DNA of 44,907 bases from Embleya scabrispora DSM 41855 (lineage in GTDB: Bacteria > Actinomycetota > Actinomycetes > Streptomycetales > Streptomycetaceae). The notes beneath the pieces are model-generated. The model saw only the letters and a list, made by a program, of their open reading frames with translations, had not been told where the DNA came from and searched no databases. Shown here one piece after another: positions 9,332-19,015 of this stretch. Position 1 is the stretch's first letter. Every line of letters starts with the position of its first letter. The DNA is taken from contig NZ_KB889713.1 in the NCBI RefSeq assembly GCF_000372745.1, positions 1 through 44,907 of the forward strand. Reading direction: 5' to 3'. The translations under genes were made by a program, and so were the position numbers.

Positions 9332-11512
9332 TCACGCGTCCAGGTCTCCGCTGTCGAGGAGCGCGTTCCGCAACAGCGCGCGGTCGGTTTCCGACACGTG
9401 GGGGGTGTCTGCGGCGAGGAGTGCGCGGGCGTGGTCGCGGACGCGTTCGGTGTGCCAGTGGGTGGGGTGCACGCGCTGGAGGAGTGCGGTGAGCAGGGTG
9501 AACGCGGCGGGGCTGTCGGGGTGTTCGGCGGCGCGGGCGTGCGCGAACGCCCCGGCGCCGGCGACGCTTTCGGCGGGCAGGTCGGTGTCGAGGGCGGTGC
9601 GCCACAGGTCCAGGGCGACGTCGACGAGTTGGTCGTTCGCGTCGTCGGGCAGGGCCCGGGCGGTCTCCTCCAGTAGATCGGACACGGCCCTGGGACCGCC
9701 CGGCCCGGCGGCGAGAGTCGTGAGGAAGACGTCGAGGGGCGCAAGGACACCGGGGTCGTACAGGTGGGCGACGGCGACGTGTCGGGCGACGTGTTCCAGG
9801 GGTACGCGCACTGCCGCAGCGAGTTCGTCGCCGTCGACGCGCGCGAGCAGGGCCGGCACGGGCGGGCCCCATTGCAGGTGGGTGCGCACGGGGTGCGGGC
9901 CGCGGGGGTCGGGGAGGGTCAACAGGACGTCGGCGTGCTCGTCGACCCACTGCGGGGCGCGCTCGTGCAGGACGGCCAGGTACGCGCCGATCAGCGCGTG
10001 GAGGGCGGCGCGGGCCTGCGGCTGTTGCCGGGGTTCGCGCAGATGGGCGTGCAGAACGTCGGTGAGGCGCGTGGGCGGTGCGGGGTCCGCGTCGCCGTGG
10101 GGCAGGCGCAGTCCCCACTCAAGGAGCGCGCGCAGGGCGCGGGCGGCGGGGTGGTTGAGCGCGTGGAAGTACGCGTCGTCTCCCCAGGGCGCGTCCGTCA
10201 CGGAGTCGGGGTCGGGGTCGGCGTGCGGGTCGGTGGGGTCGAGCGGGTCGGCCTCGGCGGCGTCCAGGGTGGTGTGTGTGGTCTCGGTCAGGCGGGTGAG
10301 GATCGTGTCCGACCAGCCGGTGGTGTCGATGTCGTCGCGGTCGAGGGCGACCAGCGCGAGTTCCGCGAGCGGGTCGCGGCCGGTCGCGGGGGTCGGGAGC
10401 GCGGCGGCCGCGGTGAGGGCGGCGCTCAGGGTGTCGGGGCGGTGTGGTCGGCGAGGGCGAGCAGGTAGGCGCGGCGGGTCGTGTCGTCGGGCAACGCGTC
10501 GACGACGGCGGCCGGCTCCTGGGCCCAGGGTCCGGGCTCGGTCAGCACGAGCCGGTGGATCAGGCTTTCGCGTTCGTCCCACGGGGTGGCCGCGACGGCC
10601 CGCGCGCACTCGGGCGCGCCGCGGGTCGTGGCGAGGTCGGTCGGTTCGCGCAGCTCGGGGCCGAGGACGGCCGGGGTGAAGGGTGTGGGGTCGAACGGTA
10701 CGCGGGGATCGGGGGCGGGTCGTCCGACGCGTTCCTCCATGACGGTCAGTACCTTGCGCCAGGGGGCGAGGACGGGGTCGGGCAGGACGGCGGACCAGTC
10801 CCAGGCGAGCAGCCACGCGGACGGCGGACGCCCGGAGGCGTCCCACTGGCCTGCTCGGCGGTCGGCTGCCCGAACAGGGCGAGGGCGCGGATCTGCGGGG
10901 CGCGGTGCGGCAACGCAACGAACACCTGGCGGATGGCGGCGACCGACGCGTCGAACATCCGCACGGCCTCGGCGTGGGTGCAGGAGCCGCCGTGCACGAC
11001 GGCGGAGGCATCGCTGTAGAGCTTCGACCACACTCGCACGGCCGCACGTTCGGCGTCCCCCGGCGCCATCCGCGCCGTCTTCTCGACCAGCAGCAGCACC
11101 TTGCGGTCGCGATACCCCCGGGCACGGCGCGCTCGGCGCACAACCGCGCGAACGCCGCCTCAAGATCCCGTAGATCGTCACCCGGGAGCGCAGCCGTCGG
11201 CACGCTGGAATTCGCCGGCGTGTCCCGGGCAGCCAGGAATTTCGCGACGGCCGTCTCGAGTCCGGTCCGTGCCGCCTCCAGGCCCTCCGTCTTGGTCCGT
11301 CAGGATCTCCAGCGCCGCCCGGCAGCACGCCAGCGCCGCCACGTCGGGGCGTTCCAGGACACCGCCGTCGGTCAGCAGCCGCGCGGCGTCGCGCAACAAC
11401 GCCAACGTACTCGCGCCCTTGGGGCCCAGGACGTCAACCCTTCGGCGAACTCCTCGTCCAACAGCACCGGTTCGCTCCGCGCGTCACCCGATTCCGTTTC
11501 CACGGCGCCCAC
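9332..11512 (-). pseudogene. Large helical protein with HEPN-like N-terminus, broken by five frameshifts
   Basis: Six open pieces in alternating frames join into one protein of about 725 residues. Repairs: add a G at the CCC of 11438-11440; remove one base at 11283-11285; add one at the CCCCC of 11115-11119; add one near 10844-10852; add one at the GGGG of 10436-10439. The N-terminal part has helices ARLLTDGGVLERPDVAAL and CRAALEILTD, then LYSDASAVVHGGSCTHAEAV. This resembles HEPN-type domains with a xxVHG motif, as in some abortive-infection proteins. The C-terminal 370 residues are helical, with NHPAARALRALLEWGL. A GTG start follows GGGGCTAC. Intact coding pieces between the breaks imply recent loss or sequencing error. 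Function unknown. Confidence 0.6.
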
Positions 11513-11782
11513 CGTAGCCCCGTTTCCGGGCCCGTACGTCGTCGGCGGCCCGGGCCGGGCGGCGGGGCTACCCGGTCGGCAGGCGGGTGGCCCGCTCACA
11601 CGCCCGACACCTGCGGCGGCCCCGGGAGAGACGACACAGGCGCAAAGACCCGTGCTCTCGGATCGAGGATTCCCCCGCGGGGCGCCTCGGCCGTACCGTG
11701 AGTCCGTGTCCGTGTCCGTGTCCGCACGGACCGTGACGGCCCGTGAAGCGGGTCGCCGAGGAGCAACCGGGAGGAGACACGC

Positions 11783-12140
11783 ATGGGCGAGCACCGCGAT
11801 CCCAGTACCGACGACGGGAACCATCCCGGCTGGCCGATCCCGCCGGACAAGCCACCGAACCCCGGCACTCCCACTAAGAATCGGGACGCCTCGGTCGATT
11901 GCCTGCACCGGGGCCGTGCACCCACCCCGGCCGCCTGCGGTCGGTCGGGGTGCACGCCTGTCGGCCTGCGGCCCGGTACGCGGCCACCGCGGTCGCGTCC
12001 CGGGCCGAGACGGTGTACCCGACCCGGTGCGCCGCTTGCGGTGGGCCGGCCGAGGTGGCCCGGGGGCGAGGAGCCTCGGGGCTGCGGCGGTCACCGTGGC
12101 GTTCCACGAATCGTTCGCGTGGATGTGCCAGGGAAGCAGC
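11783..12140 (+). pseudogene. Possible small decayed gene with zinc-ribbon-like piece
   Basis: An ATG with a good GGGAGGAGA ribosome site begins MGEHRDPSTDDGNHPGW and a Pro-rich segment. Protein-like sequence then continues in another frame (ARYAATAVASRAETVYPTRC, with a CAACGG pair of cysteines) and again in a third (AVTVAFHESFAWMCQ). The strong ribosome site and these fragments suggest one small gene with two frameshifts. No family is recognised. Confidence 0.3.
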
Positions 12141-12143
12141 GGA

Positions 12144-12635
12144 TCAGGTCCGGGACTTATCAGTGCCGAGGGTGGTCGCGGCCTCGCGGAGGGCCTCGCG
12201 GACGATCCCGGTCGGGGTGAGGTGGTCGCCGGCCGCGGGCGGCTGCAGCCACGTCACCATGGTGTTCTGGTCGCCGGTGGGCAGCACGACCCACGCGCCG
12301 ACCCCGACCTGACGCGGGCCGCGGCGCAGTTCGACCTCGGGGACGGGTTCGTCGCGCTGAGGCGGCACCAGGAAGCCGATACGGCGCCACCGGTGGTCGA
12401 GGATCACCGGGCCGAGCGGCACGTCCCGCCCGCGCAGCAGCCGCAACGCCGCCTGGCCCAGGGGCACGTCGACCGCGATCACGTCGAACGTGACGCCGGT
12501 GGCGGCCAGGCGCGGACCCCACCCGAAGGCGTTGTGCAGACCGGCTTGCCCCGATGACGTGCTCGCCGCGGTCGTCTCGTCGCCCGTGGCGCGGGAGGGG
12601 TTGACGAGACCGCGGGTGGCGCTGGCGGTGGTCAT
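12144..12635 (-). CDS. Conserved actinobacterial hypothetical protein
   Basis: A 163-residue protein starting MTTASATRG, with GCGAGG about 7 bases before the ATG. The core reads FDVIAVDVPLGQAALRLL, then LDHRWRRIGFLVPP, then VVLPTGDQNTMVTWLQPP. Similar small proteins with an AVDxPLG motif and a WLxPP ending are found in actinobacterial plasmids and integrative elements, some as parts of primase/polymerase-like proteins; that link is from memory. No catalytic residues can be named. The palindrome at 12693 lies 58 bases upstream and is its likely promoter or operator. Confidence 0.55.
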   Translation of the reverse strand: MTTASATRGLVNPSRATGDETTAASTSSGQAGLHNAFGWGPRLAATGVTFDVIAVDVPLGQAALRLLRGRDVPLGPVILDHRWRRIGFLVPPQRDEPVPEVELRRGPRQVGVGAWVVLPTGDQNTMVTWLQPPAAGDHLTPTGIVREALREAATTLGTDKSRT

Positions 12636-12689
12636 GGCGGAAACCTCGCGATCCACGTCCGGGTGAGGAGATCTATATCAACCCCACGA

Positions 12690-12785
12690 TGCTCATAAGA
12701 TAATTATGAACCTTCGCACCCCGAAGCGCCAGCCCCCTCCAGGATGGATCCGACGGGAGTCCGCATGGCGACCGGGACCACTGCT
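12690..12785. repeat. Promoter-like block, copy 1 (copy 2 at 23134-23230)
   Basis: Not only the palindrome but about 90 bases beside it recur. Both copies have ATGAACCTT directly after the palindrome, then GAGCGCCAGCCC or GAAGCGCCAGCCC, then GACGG(G/A)AGTCCGC at nearly the same spacing. Both are oriented so that a minus-strand gene follows. This looks like a duplicated promoter/leader module. Confidence 0.6.
12693..12709. promoter_or_regulatory. AT-rich palindrome, copy A (TCATAA-N5-TTATGA)
   Basis: A 17-base palindrome, TCATAAGATAATTATGA, standing out in GC-rich DNA. A close copy is at 23137 and a weaker one at 18337. It lies upstream of the minus-strand gene starting at 12635. It may be a repressor site overlapping a -10 region. 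The pattern loosely resembles an ARG box, which is only a guess. Confidence 0.6.
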
Positions 12786-13110
12786 CGCGGGATCCCGTGC
12801 GATGGCACCTCGGCCGTTCGGCTCCGGCGTTTCCGCCGGCCTCCGAGTCCCGGTCCGTGTGTCGATCCGGGTGGTCGCACTCGGCGAGGGCATCCCCACG
12901 TGGACACCGTTCCGGCCGGCCGACGCAGGCACGGAACGCGGTCGGCGGTCGGCCCGTGTGCGGGCCGACCGCCGACTTCGGCCGCGGGCGGTCAACGGGC
13001 CGCGTGGATGCAGGCGGTGCGGGGCGATCCACTCCCGATGCGAGGCGGCGGGGCCGATGAGAAGGCGCTCTCGGCCTCGGGGCATCCGGACCGGAAGGCA
13101 CAATCGGTGT
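12786..13110. other. Region without a recognised gene
   Basis: About 325 bases downstream of the ABC operon and upstream of the duplicated promoter block. It presumably contains the operon terminator, but no strong hairpin with a T run was seen. Confidence 0.4.
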
Positions 13111-13947
13111 TCATGTCGAGGGTCCGGCGGGGTCGCCTCCCAGCGCCGGTGCATCTCGCCCCGCGTCCGGTCGGTACAGATCCGGCGCGGCCCGTAGCAA
13201 AGCCCGGGTGTATGGATGCCGGGCTGCGGTGAAGATCGTCTCGGCCGCGCCTTCTTCCACCACACGGCCCGCATACATCACCGCGACCCGGTCACAGAGC
13301 GTTCGGACGATGCCCAGGTCGTGCGAGATGAAGACGATCGTGAGCCCGAGTTCGGCGCGCAGGTCGGCCAGCAGGTTGACCACGGTGGCCTGGGCCGAGA
13401 CGTCCAGAGCCGATACCGCCTCGTCTGCGACCAGCACTTCGGGTTGCACCGCGAGGGCGCGTGCGATGGCGACTCGTTGGCGTTGTCCCCCCGACAGTTC
13501 GCGCGGCCGTGCCTCCAGGACGCGCGGGGGCAGGTTGACCATCTCCATGAGCGAGTTGAGGGCGGAGGTCATCCCGGCCTCCGGGACGAGACCGTGATAG
13601 TCGATGAGTTCGGCCAGCACGGAGCGGACCCGTCGACGGGGGTTGAGCGAGGCGACCGGGTCCTGGAAGACCATCTGGATACTGCGGCGCACGTCCTTGG
13701 AACGCCGGGTGTCGACGTCCCTTCCGTCGTAGCGGACCCGTCCGGCCGTCGGTTCCGTCAGCCCGATGAGTACGCCGGCCAGCGTCGACTTGCCGCAGCC
13801 GGATTCGCCGACCACGCCCAGGCACTGGGACCGCTCGACGGCGAGGCTGACACCGTCGACGGCCCGCAACGTCACCGGTGCCGCGGATCGCCGGGCCCGG
13901 ACCTTGAAGTGGACCTCGATGTCGTCCAGTTCGATGAGCGCACTCAT
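13111..13947 (-). CDS. Peptide ABC transporter ATPase (DppF/OppF type)
   Basis: A 278-residue ATPase that would power uptake of oligopeptides or a related solute with the other four products of the operon. Seen: Walker A GESGCGKST (about 49-57), Q-loop FQDP, signature LSGGQRQR, Walker B VLVADEAVSALD and the switch His in ISHDLG. The oligopeptide-family tail is present (RHPYTRALLRAAPDL) but short, and it lacks the Cys-rich OppD/F motif. The start overlaps the stop of the preceding gene as ATGA, showing translational coupling. Last gene of the operon. Confidence 0.92.
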   Translation of the reverse strand: MSALIELDDIEVHFKVRARRSAAPVTLRAVDGVSLAVERSQCLGVVGESGCGKSTLAGVLIGLTEPTAGRVRYDGRDVDTRRSKDVRRSIQMVFQDPVASLNPRRRVRSVLAELIDYHGLVPEAGMTSALNSLMEMVNLPPRVLEARPRELSGGQRQRVAIARALAVQPEVLVADEAVSALDVSAQATVVNLLADLRAELGLTIVFISHDLGIVRTLCDRVAVMYAGRVVEEGAAETIFTAARHPYTRALLRAAPDLYRPDAGRDAPALGGDPAGPST

Positions 13948-14930
13948 GACTGCCCTCCATCATTCAATTCGGCCTGCCGCAGACACGCGCTGGCTCGGTG
14001 CGGGCCGATGCTCAACAGGGGCGGGTCCACTTCCCTGCAGGCATCGACGACGAACGGGCAGCGTGGGGCGAAGCGACAACCCGAGGGGAGTCGACCGGCG
14101 GTCGGCGGGGATCCGCTGATGGCCTTCAGCCGTACCGGCGGCCCGTGCAACTGCGGCATCGACTCGATGAGCCCGCGGGTGTACGGGTGTCGGGGATTCT
14201 CGATCAGAGCGCGCGTCGGCCCCTGTTCGATGATGCGGCCGGCGTACATCACGGCCGTGCGGCCGGCGACGCGTGCGATGACCGACAGGTCGTGGCTGAC
14301 GAAGATCAGGGCCAGACCCCGCTCGGCCCGCAGCCGTTCGACGAGAGTCAGGATCTGGTCCTGGACGGTGGCGTCCAGCGCGGTCGTCGGTTCGTCGCAG
14401 AGGAGAAGCCGAGGCTCCACCGACAGCGCCATCGCGATCATCACCCGTTGGCGCAAGCCTCCCGAGAGTTGGTGGGGCCATGCCCGGACCCGTTGCTCCG
14501 GGTCGGGCACGCCGACTTCGCGCAGCAGGCTCAGGGCCTGGTCGGCCGCGGCGCGGCGCGACACGCCTTGGGCGCGGGGGCCGGCGGCGACCAGGTCGCC
14601 GATGCGCATTGTCGGGTTCAACGAGCTCATCGGTTCCTGGAAGATCATCGAGACGCCGTGGCCGCGCAGGTCGCGCGGGTCGACGGGCCGTGGTTCCTCG
14701 TCCTCTCGGCCGCGGAAGCGCATGGTCCCCCGGGTCCGGATCAGCGTGGGCGGCAGCAGCCCCAGTACGGAGCGCAGCGTGAGACTTTTGCCCGATCCGG
14801 ACTCGCCCACGATTCCCAGGCATTCACCGGCGTCGACGTGCAGGGACACGTCGTCCACCAGGGTGACGCCGTCGCGCCCGGCGGCGATCACCAGGTTCGC
14901 GATCTCGATGACGGGTTCGGTGCCGGTCAT
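13944..14930 (-). CDS. Peptide ABC transporter ATPase (DppD/OppD type)
   Basis: A 328-residue ATPase. Seen: Walker A GESGSGKSLT, Q-loop FQEPMSSLNP, signature LSGGLRQR (Q replaced by L), Walker B LLLCDEPTTALD and ISHDL-like VSHDLS. The C-terminal oligopeptide domain has GCRFAPRCPFVVDAC, the cysteine motif that binds an iron-sulphur cluster in some DppD proteins. It forms a heterodimer with the ATPase encoded just after it. Both ends overlap their neighbours by ATGA, so the operon is tightly coupled. Confidence 0.93.
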   Translation of the reverse strand: MTGTEPVIEIANLVIAAGRDGVTLVDDVSLHVDAGECLGIVGESGSGKSLTLRSVLGLLPPTLIRTRGTMRFRGREDEEPRPVDPRDLRGHGVSMIFQEPMSSLNPTMRIGDLVAAGPRAQGVSRRAAADQALSLLREVGVPDPEQRVRAWPHQLSGGLRQRVMIAMALSVEPRLLLCDEPTTALDATVQDQILTLVERLRAERGLALIFVSHDLSVIARVAGRTAVMYAGRIIEQGPTRALIENPRHPYTRGLIESMPQLHGPPVRLKAISGSPPTAGRLPSGCRFAPRCPFVVDACREVDPPLLSIGPHRASACLRQAELNDGGQS

Positions 14931-15805
14931 GATTTGATCCGATCGTCCAGGCCGTCCCCGATCAGCGCCAGGCCCATTCCGGCCAGTGCGATCGCGGCTC
15001 CAGGCGCGGCGATCAACCACCAGTTGGTTTGCATGACGGTGCGGGCGGACTGGATCATTGCGCCCCATTCGGGGGTTCCGACGGGTATGCCGACGCCCAG
15101 GAAGGACAGCGTGGAGATCGCCACGACGGCCAGTCCGATGTCGACGAAGAAGTAGACGATGCTCTGGCCGATCGCGTTCGGCACGATGTGCCCGACGATC
15201 ACCCGCCATCGGGGCAAGCCTCCCGACTGTGCGGCGCGGACGTAGTCCATGGAGCGGACCCGCCGTACCTCTGCGCGCATCAGGCGCGCGTAGACGACCC
15301 AGGAGATGAGGGTGAAACCGATGATGAGCGGCAACTCGCCGGGCCCGAGGAAGAGGAATCCGTTGCCGGGGCCGAGCAGCCCGACCAGTGCGATGAAGAA
15401 GATGAACAGCGGGAGCGAGACGACGACATCGGAGATGCGCATGATCGCGGTGTCCAGCCACTTGGCGCCGAGACCCGCGATGATCCCGATGAGGCTGCCG
15501 AGGATCGCCGGAATGAGTGAGGCGAGTATTGCCACGCGCAGGTCGACCCGAATCGCGTAGACCAGCCGGGTCCATTCGTCACGGCCGAGTTGATCGGTGC
15601 CCAGCAGATGCGCGGACGAGGGATCGGCGAGCCGGTTCAACAGATCCTGTTCGGCCGGGTCTCCCGTGGTGATGAGCGGTGCGAAGAGCGCGGCCAGGAT
15701 GAACAATCCGAAGATGACGGCCCCGGCGGCCATCTTGCCGTTGCCACGCCGGAGTGACCGGGGCGTGTGTTCCTTGTCGTCCTTGATCAGGGACAGGTCG
15801 CTCAT
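14927..15805 (-). CDS. Peptide ABC transporter permease (DppC/OppC type)
   Basis: A 292-residue inner-membrane protein with a short cytoplasmic N-terminus, a first membrane segment (AAGAVIFGLFILAALFAPL), a loop with LLGTDQLGRDEWTRLVYAIR typical of DppC, and about five further segments. The EAA loop that contacts the ATPases is recognisable near YVRAAQSGGLPRWRVIVGHI. The ATG lies in an ATGA overlap with the upstream permease gene; longer upstream frames have no membrane-protein character. Pairs with that permease to form the channel. Confidence 0.93.
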   Translation of the reverse strand: MSDLSLIKDDKEHTPRSLRRGNGKMAAGAVIFGLFILAALFAPLITTGDPAEQDLLNRLADPSSAHLLGTDQLGRDEWTRLVYAIRVDLRVAILASLIPAILGSLIGIIAGLGAKWLDTAIMRISDVVVSLPLFIFFIALVGLLGPGNGFLFLGPGELPLIIGFTLISWVVYARLMRAEVRRVRSMDYVRAAQSGGLPRWRVIVGHIVPNAIGQSIVYFFVDIGLAVVAISTLSFLGVGIPVGTPEWGAMIQSARTVMQTNWWLIAAPGAAIALAGMGLALIGDGLDDRIKS

Positions 15806-16740
15806 GCGCTCACCGTTCTCGGATCGAGCAGCGAGACGACGGTCTCGCCGAGGACGTTGGCGACCACGACTCCCGTGGCGAAGACCAGCGTGATGCCTTG
15901 GACCACGTAGACGTCGCGTTTGGCGGATGCGTCGACCAGCGCGCTGCCCAGGCCCGGGATGTCGAAGGTGGCCTCCAGGATGACGACGCCGAAGAAGAGG
16001 TAGCCGACGTTGAGCGCGAGCAGCGTGAGGACCGGGCCGAGGGCGTTGCGCAGCACGTGCCGGACGATCAGGGCGCTTCCCCCCACCCCGAGTGACCGGG
16101 CGACCGCGACGTACTCGGAGTCGAGCACGTCGACCAGGCTCGACCGCAGACTTCGCACGAGGACGGGAGCGAGGATGATCGCTCCGGTGACGGAGGGCAG
16201 CACCAGCGACCTGACCAGTTCCGCCGGGCCCGACCCCAGTCCCGAGACCGGGAACCACCCGGTGGGGATGGCTATCAGCCTGATGAGCAGGAACCCCACC
16301 CAGAACGCGGGCAGGAAAAGCGCGAGCAGAATGCCCAGCCGTATCGCGTGGTCGATGAATCGGTCCCGGAACCAGGCGGCGGTCGACGCCAGGACCAGTG
16401 CCGCCGACATCGCGAGCACCAAGGTGCCGAGCAGCAGCCACAGCGTGTCGCCGATGCCTTGGCCGATGATGTCGCCGACGCGCCGGCCGTCGATCGATGT
16501 GCCGAAGTCACCGTGCAGGACCCGATTCAAATAGTCCAGGTACTGCTGCGGCAGACTGCGATCGAGCCCCAGTTGATGGCGCAGCTCGCGCACCGCCTCG
16601 TCCGAGGCCCGTGGACCCAACCGGAGCCGGGCCGCGTCGCCCGGCGCGATCTGGGTCAGCACGAATACCACCAGCGTGACCGAGAGCAGAACGAGCACCA
16701 ACTGGAGCAGCCGGGCGAACAGGATTCTTGTCGCGGTCAC
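15802..16740 (-). CDS. Peptide ABC transporter permease (DppB/OppB type)
   Basis: A 312-residue permease beginning with the family's N-terminal membrane segment (LLQLVLVLLSVTLVVFVL) followed by QIAPGDAAR, the equivalent of the usual PGDP. The loop DYLNRVLHGDFGTSI and the EAA loop YVAVARSLGVGGSALIVRHV are typical. The GTG start is chosen for its AAGGAGG site 7 bases upstream. It lies 41 bases after the substrate-binding protein gene and overlaps the next permease by ATGA. Confidence 0.93.
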   Translation of the reverse strand: MTATRILFARLLQLVLVLLSVTLVVFVLTQIAPGDAARLRLGPRASDEAVRELRHQLGLDRSLPQQYLDYLNRVLHGDFGTSIDGRRVGDIIGQGIGDTLWLLLGTLVLAMSAALVLASTAAWFRDRFIDHAIRLGILLALFLPAFWVGFLLIRLIAIPTGWFPVSGLGSGPAELVRSLVLPSVTGAIILAPVLVRSLRSSLVDVLDSEYVAVARSLGVGGSALIVRHVLRNALGPVLTLLALNVGYLFFGVVILEATFDIPGLGSALVDASAKRDVYVVQGITLVFATGVVVANVLGETVVSLLDPRTVSA

Positions 16741-16781
16741 AAAGCCGCCTCCTTGCCGTTGACGGTGCCGGATACGTCCCG

Positions 16782-18320
16782 TCAACTCTTGACGCTCAAT
16801 TCGTCGGCGCAGTAGGCCAGGTAGGGCGTCGGAACGAATCCCTCCACTCGGCCGGCGACCGCGTAGAGCGCGTTGGGCACCGCCAGTGGGATCACGGCGC
16901 CACTGGCGTTGGCGGCCTTCTCGAAGGTCTGCACGGCGGTGGTCACGTCGTAGGGAGTGCTCGCCGCGTGAACCGCGGTCAAAGCCGCGTTCGCCGGCCC
17001 GGGGTCGGACTGGGAGAACACGACGCCGGTCGATTCGAGAAAGCCGAGAGGGTCGATCGGGCTGGGCGCGAGCGCACTGTAGGTGGTCATCGCGAGCTGG
17101 AAGTTGCCGTTGGTCAGCTTGTCGATCAGCGAGCTGGTCGGGAGCGGGACGACGGTGACCTTGATGCCCGCCTGGGCCAGCATCGGTGCCAGGGCCTGTG
17201 CCGCGAGTTCCTCCGCGTCGCCGCTGGGCACGATCAACTCGAGATTCTGACCGGCATAGCCCGACTTGGCAACCAGGCTTTTCGCGGCAGCCGCATCGGT
17301 CGTGGACCAGGTGCACGTGGAGCACGGGGAGATGCCGGGGACGTTCTGCGGCAGCAGTGACGTCGCCACGGTCGCCTGGCCGGCGTAGCCACCCGCCACG
17401 AGTTTGCGGTAGTCGACGGCCGATGCCATCGCCTTCCTGAGATCGACGTTGGCCAGGGGCCCCGACTTCGTGTTGATGGTCAGGACGCTGACCCCCGACG
17501 ACGGCACGCCGACGATCTTGCCCTTCGGGTACTGGCCGGCCACACCCAGCTCGACGCCGTTGACGATGTCCAGGGAACCGTCTTGGAACTGCAGGAGTCG
17601 CTGGCTACTGTCCGTGACGACCTTGTATTCGACCTTGTCCAGGTGGGGCAGGCCGGCCCGGTAGTAGTAGGGGTTGCGGGTGAGGGAGATGGACCGTCCC
17701 ACGGTCTGGTTGCCGATGCCGAACGGCCCGGCTCCCGTGGGCTTCTTCCAGAAGTCGGCTTCTGTTTGACCGCCGTAGTTGTCGGGGAAGATCGCGGCGT
17801 TGCTGGTCGACAGGATCGCGAGCAGGGTCTCGTCGGGCTGGGTCAGCGTGAAGACCACGCTCTGCGGCGAGGGCGTCTCCACGGACTTGATGGAGGAGAA
17901 GTAGCCGCCGTACAACTTGCCCTTGCTCCAGAGTCCTTCCGAGAATTTCACGTCGGCGGACGTGACCTGTCTGCCGTTGCTGAATTTCGCGCCCGGATCC
18001 AGGGTGAACGTCAGCGTCTTGGCTACCGGATCCGCCTTGTAGGACGAGGCCAGGGCCGGCAGCAGACCTTTGCCGTCCGGGGTGGAGCGCAGGAGCGACG
18101 CATACACCTGAGGAAAGACGCTGAAGCTGTGGGTCGACAGCGCCTCCTGCGGGTTCCACGTGTCGATCGCGCTGCCGAGGGACATCGTGGCTGAGCCGCC
18201 CTGCTTGGGGGGCTCCGACGAGGCGGGTTTGACCGAGGTCGATCCACCGGAGCACCCGCTGAGGAGGCCCGCGGCGACCGTCAACGATGCGACATACGCC
18301 ATGACCTTGGCTAGGGTCAT
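16782..18320 (-). CDS. Peptide-binding lipoprotein, SBP family 5
   Basis: A 512-residue extracellular solute-binding protein, first gene of the ABC operon. The signal peptide ends in LLSGC, a good lipobox, so it is anchored by lipidated Cys. The family 5 features are the N-terminal AIDTWNPQEAL, the conserved FSNGRQVTSADVKFSEGLW, and GAGPFGIGNQTVGRSISLTR. These proteins bind oligopeptides, nickel or other amines; substrate cannot be fixed. Neighbouring peptidase and amine-oxidising genes favour peptides. GAGGG precedes the ATG. A copy of the AT-rich palindrome overlaps its leader. Confidence 0.93.
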   Translation of the reverse strand: MTLAKVMAYVASLTVAAGLLSGCSGGSTSVKPASSEPPKQGGSATMSLGSAIDTWNPQEALSTHSFSVFPQVYASLLRSTPDGKGLLPALASSYKADPVAKTLTFTLDPGAKFSNGRQVTSADVKFSEGLWSKGKLYGGYFSSIKSVETPSPQSVVFTLTQPDETLLAILSTSNAAIFPDNYGGQTEADFWKKPTGAGPFGIGNQTVGRSISLTRNPYYYRAGLPHLDKVEYKVVTDSSQRLLQFQDGSLDIVNGVELGVAGQYPKGKIVGVPSSGVSVLTINTKSGPLANVDLRKAMASAVDYRKLVAGGYAGQATVATSLLPQNVPGISPCSTCTWSTTDAAAAKSLVAKSGYAGQNLELIVPSGDAEELAAQALAPMLAQAGIKVTVVPLPTSSLIDKLTNGNFQLAMTTYSALAPSPIDPLGFLESTGVVFSQSDPGPANAALTAVHAASTPYDVTTAVQTFEKAANASGAVIPLAVPNALYAVAGRVEGFVPTPYLAYCADELSVKS

Positions 18321-18336
18321 AAGTTCCCTCGCAGTT

Positions 18337-18353
18337 TCATAAATTTTCTAGCA
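18337..18353. promoter_or_regulatory. Degenerate AT-rich palindrome upstream of the ABC operon
   Basis: TCATAAATTTTCTAGCA matches the copy at 23137 (read on the opposite strand) at 13 of 17 positions. It lies 17-33 bases before the start codon of the substrate-binding protein, inside its mRNA leader or at the promoter, where a repressor would act. The right arm is imperfect, so this is less certain than the other two copies. Confidence 0.4.
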
Positions 18354-19015
18354 ACTGGGGTTTCTGGATTTTACGGCGGGCGCATAGCGGCTGTCTAGAG
18401 GTGCACAAAGCAGTCATCTCTAGTGTTTTCGTACCCTGCTGCATGTCCACCGCACTCGGCCGTCTCCGGCGAGACGGCCGGCGGCACGGCCGAGGGGGCG
18501 GCATGGGGGGAACGGAAATCCCGGAAGACCGGGAGAACACCGATGAACCGGATTTCGCGGCCGCTTGGTTCGTTGCGGGCCGAGCGGCGGCTACCGAAGA
18601 TCCGGACCGGGCCGCGCCGTCGGGCGAGCGACGATCGTCGGTCGCTGCGACGCGCCGCGCAACCTCTTATGGCCTCGTCTTACCACCTCGTCGCACGACC
18701 CCCGCCGCCGATCCCTGCATCGTTGCGATGGCCCGGGAGCCGGTTGCGGGGACGGGGCGCGCCCTCGGCCGCTCAGCCGAAGTCGCCGGGACGACCGTCG
18801 CCCTCGTCCCGGAACGGGTCGGCGAAGGGCAGTCGGGGACGGCCGTCTTCAGCTATCCGATATGTCTGCGGATCCTTCGCCCGAACGTGCCCGGACGCTG
18901 GCGCCGAGGGCCGGGAGAGGCATTGCCTGGTCACGGAGAAGGTGGTGGCCCCGTCCGAAGGGTCCGTGCGAACGCTGTGTCTCCCGGCTGGTGCTCCGCC
19001 TCGGCGCCGACGCCG
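18354..19015. other. Intergenic region upstream of the ABC operon
   Basis: About 660 bases between the 3' end of the S9 peptidase gene and the operon. It contains CTAGAG and CTCTAG arms 17 bases apart (18395-18423), a possible operator within 110 bases of the operon start. The long open frames here have no family resemblance and look non-coding. Confidence 0.45.
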
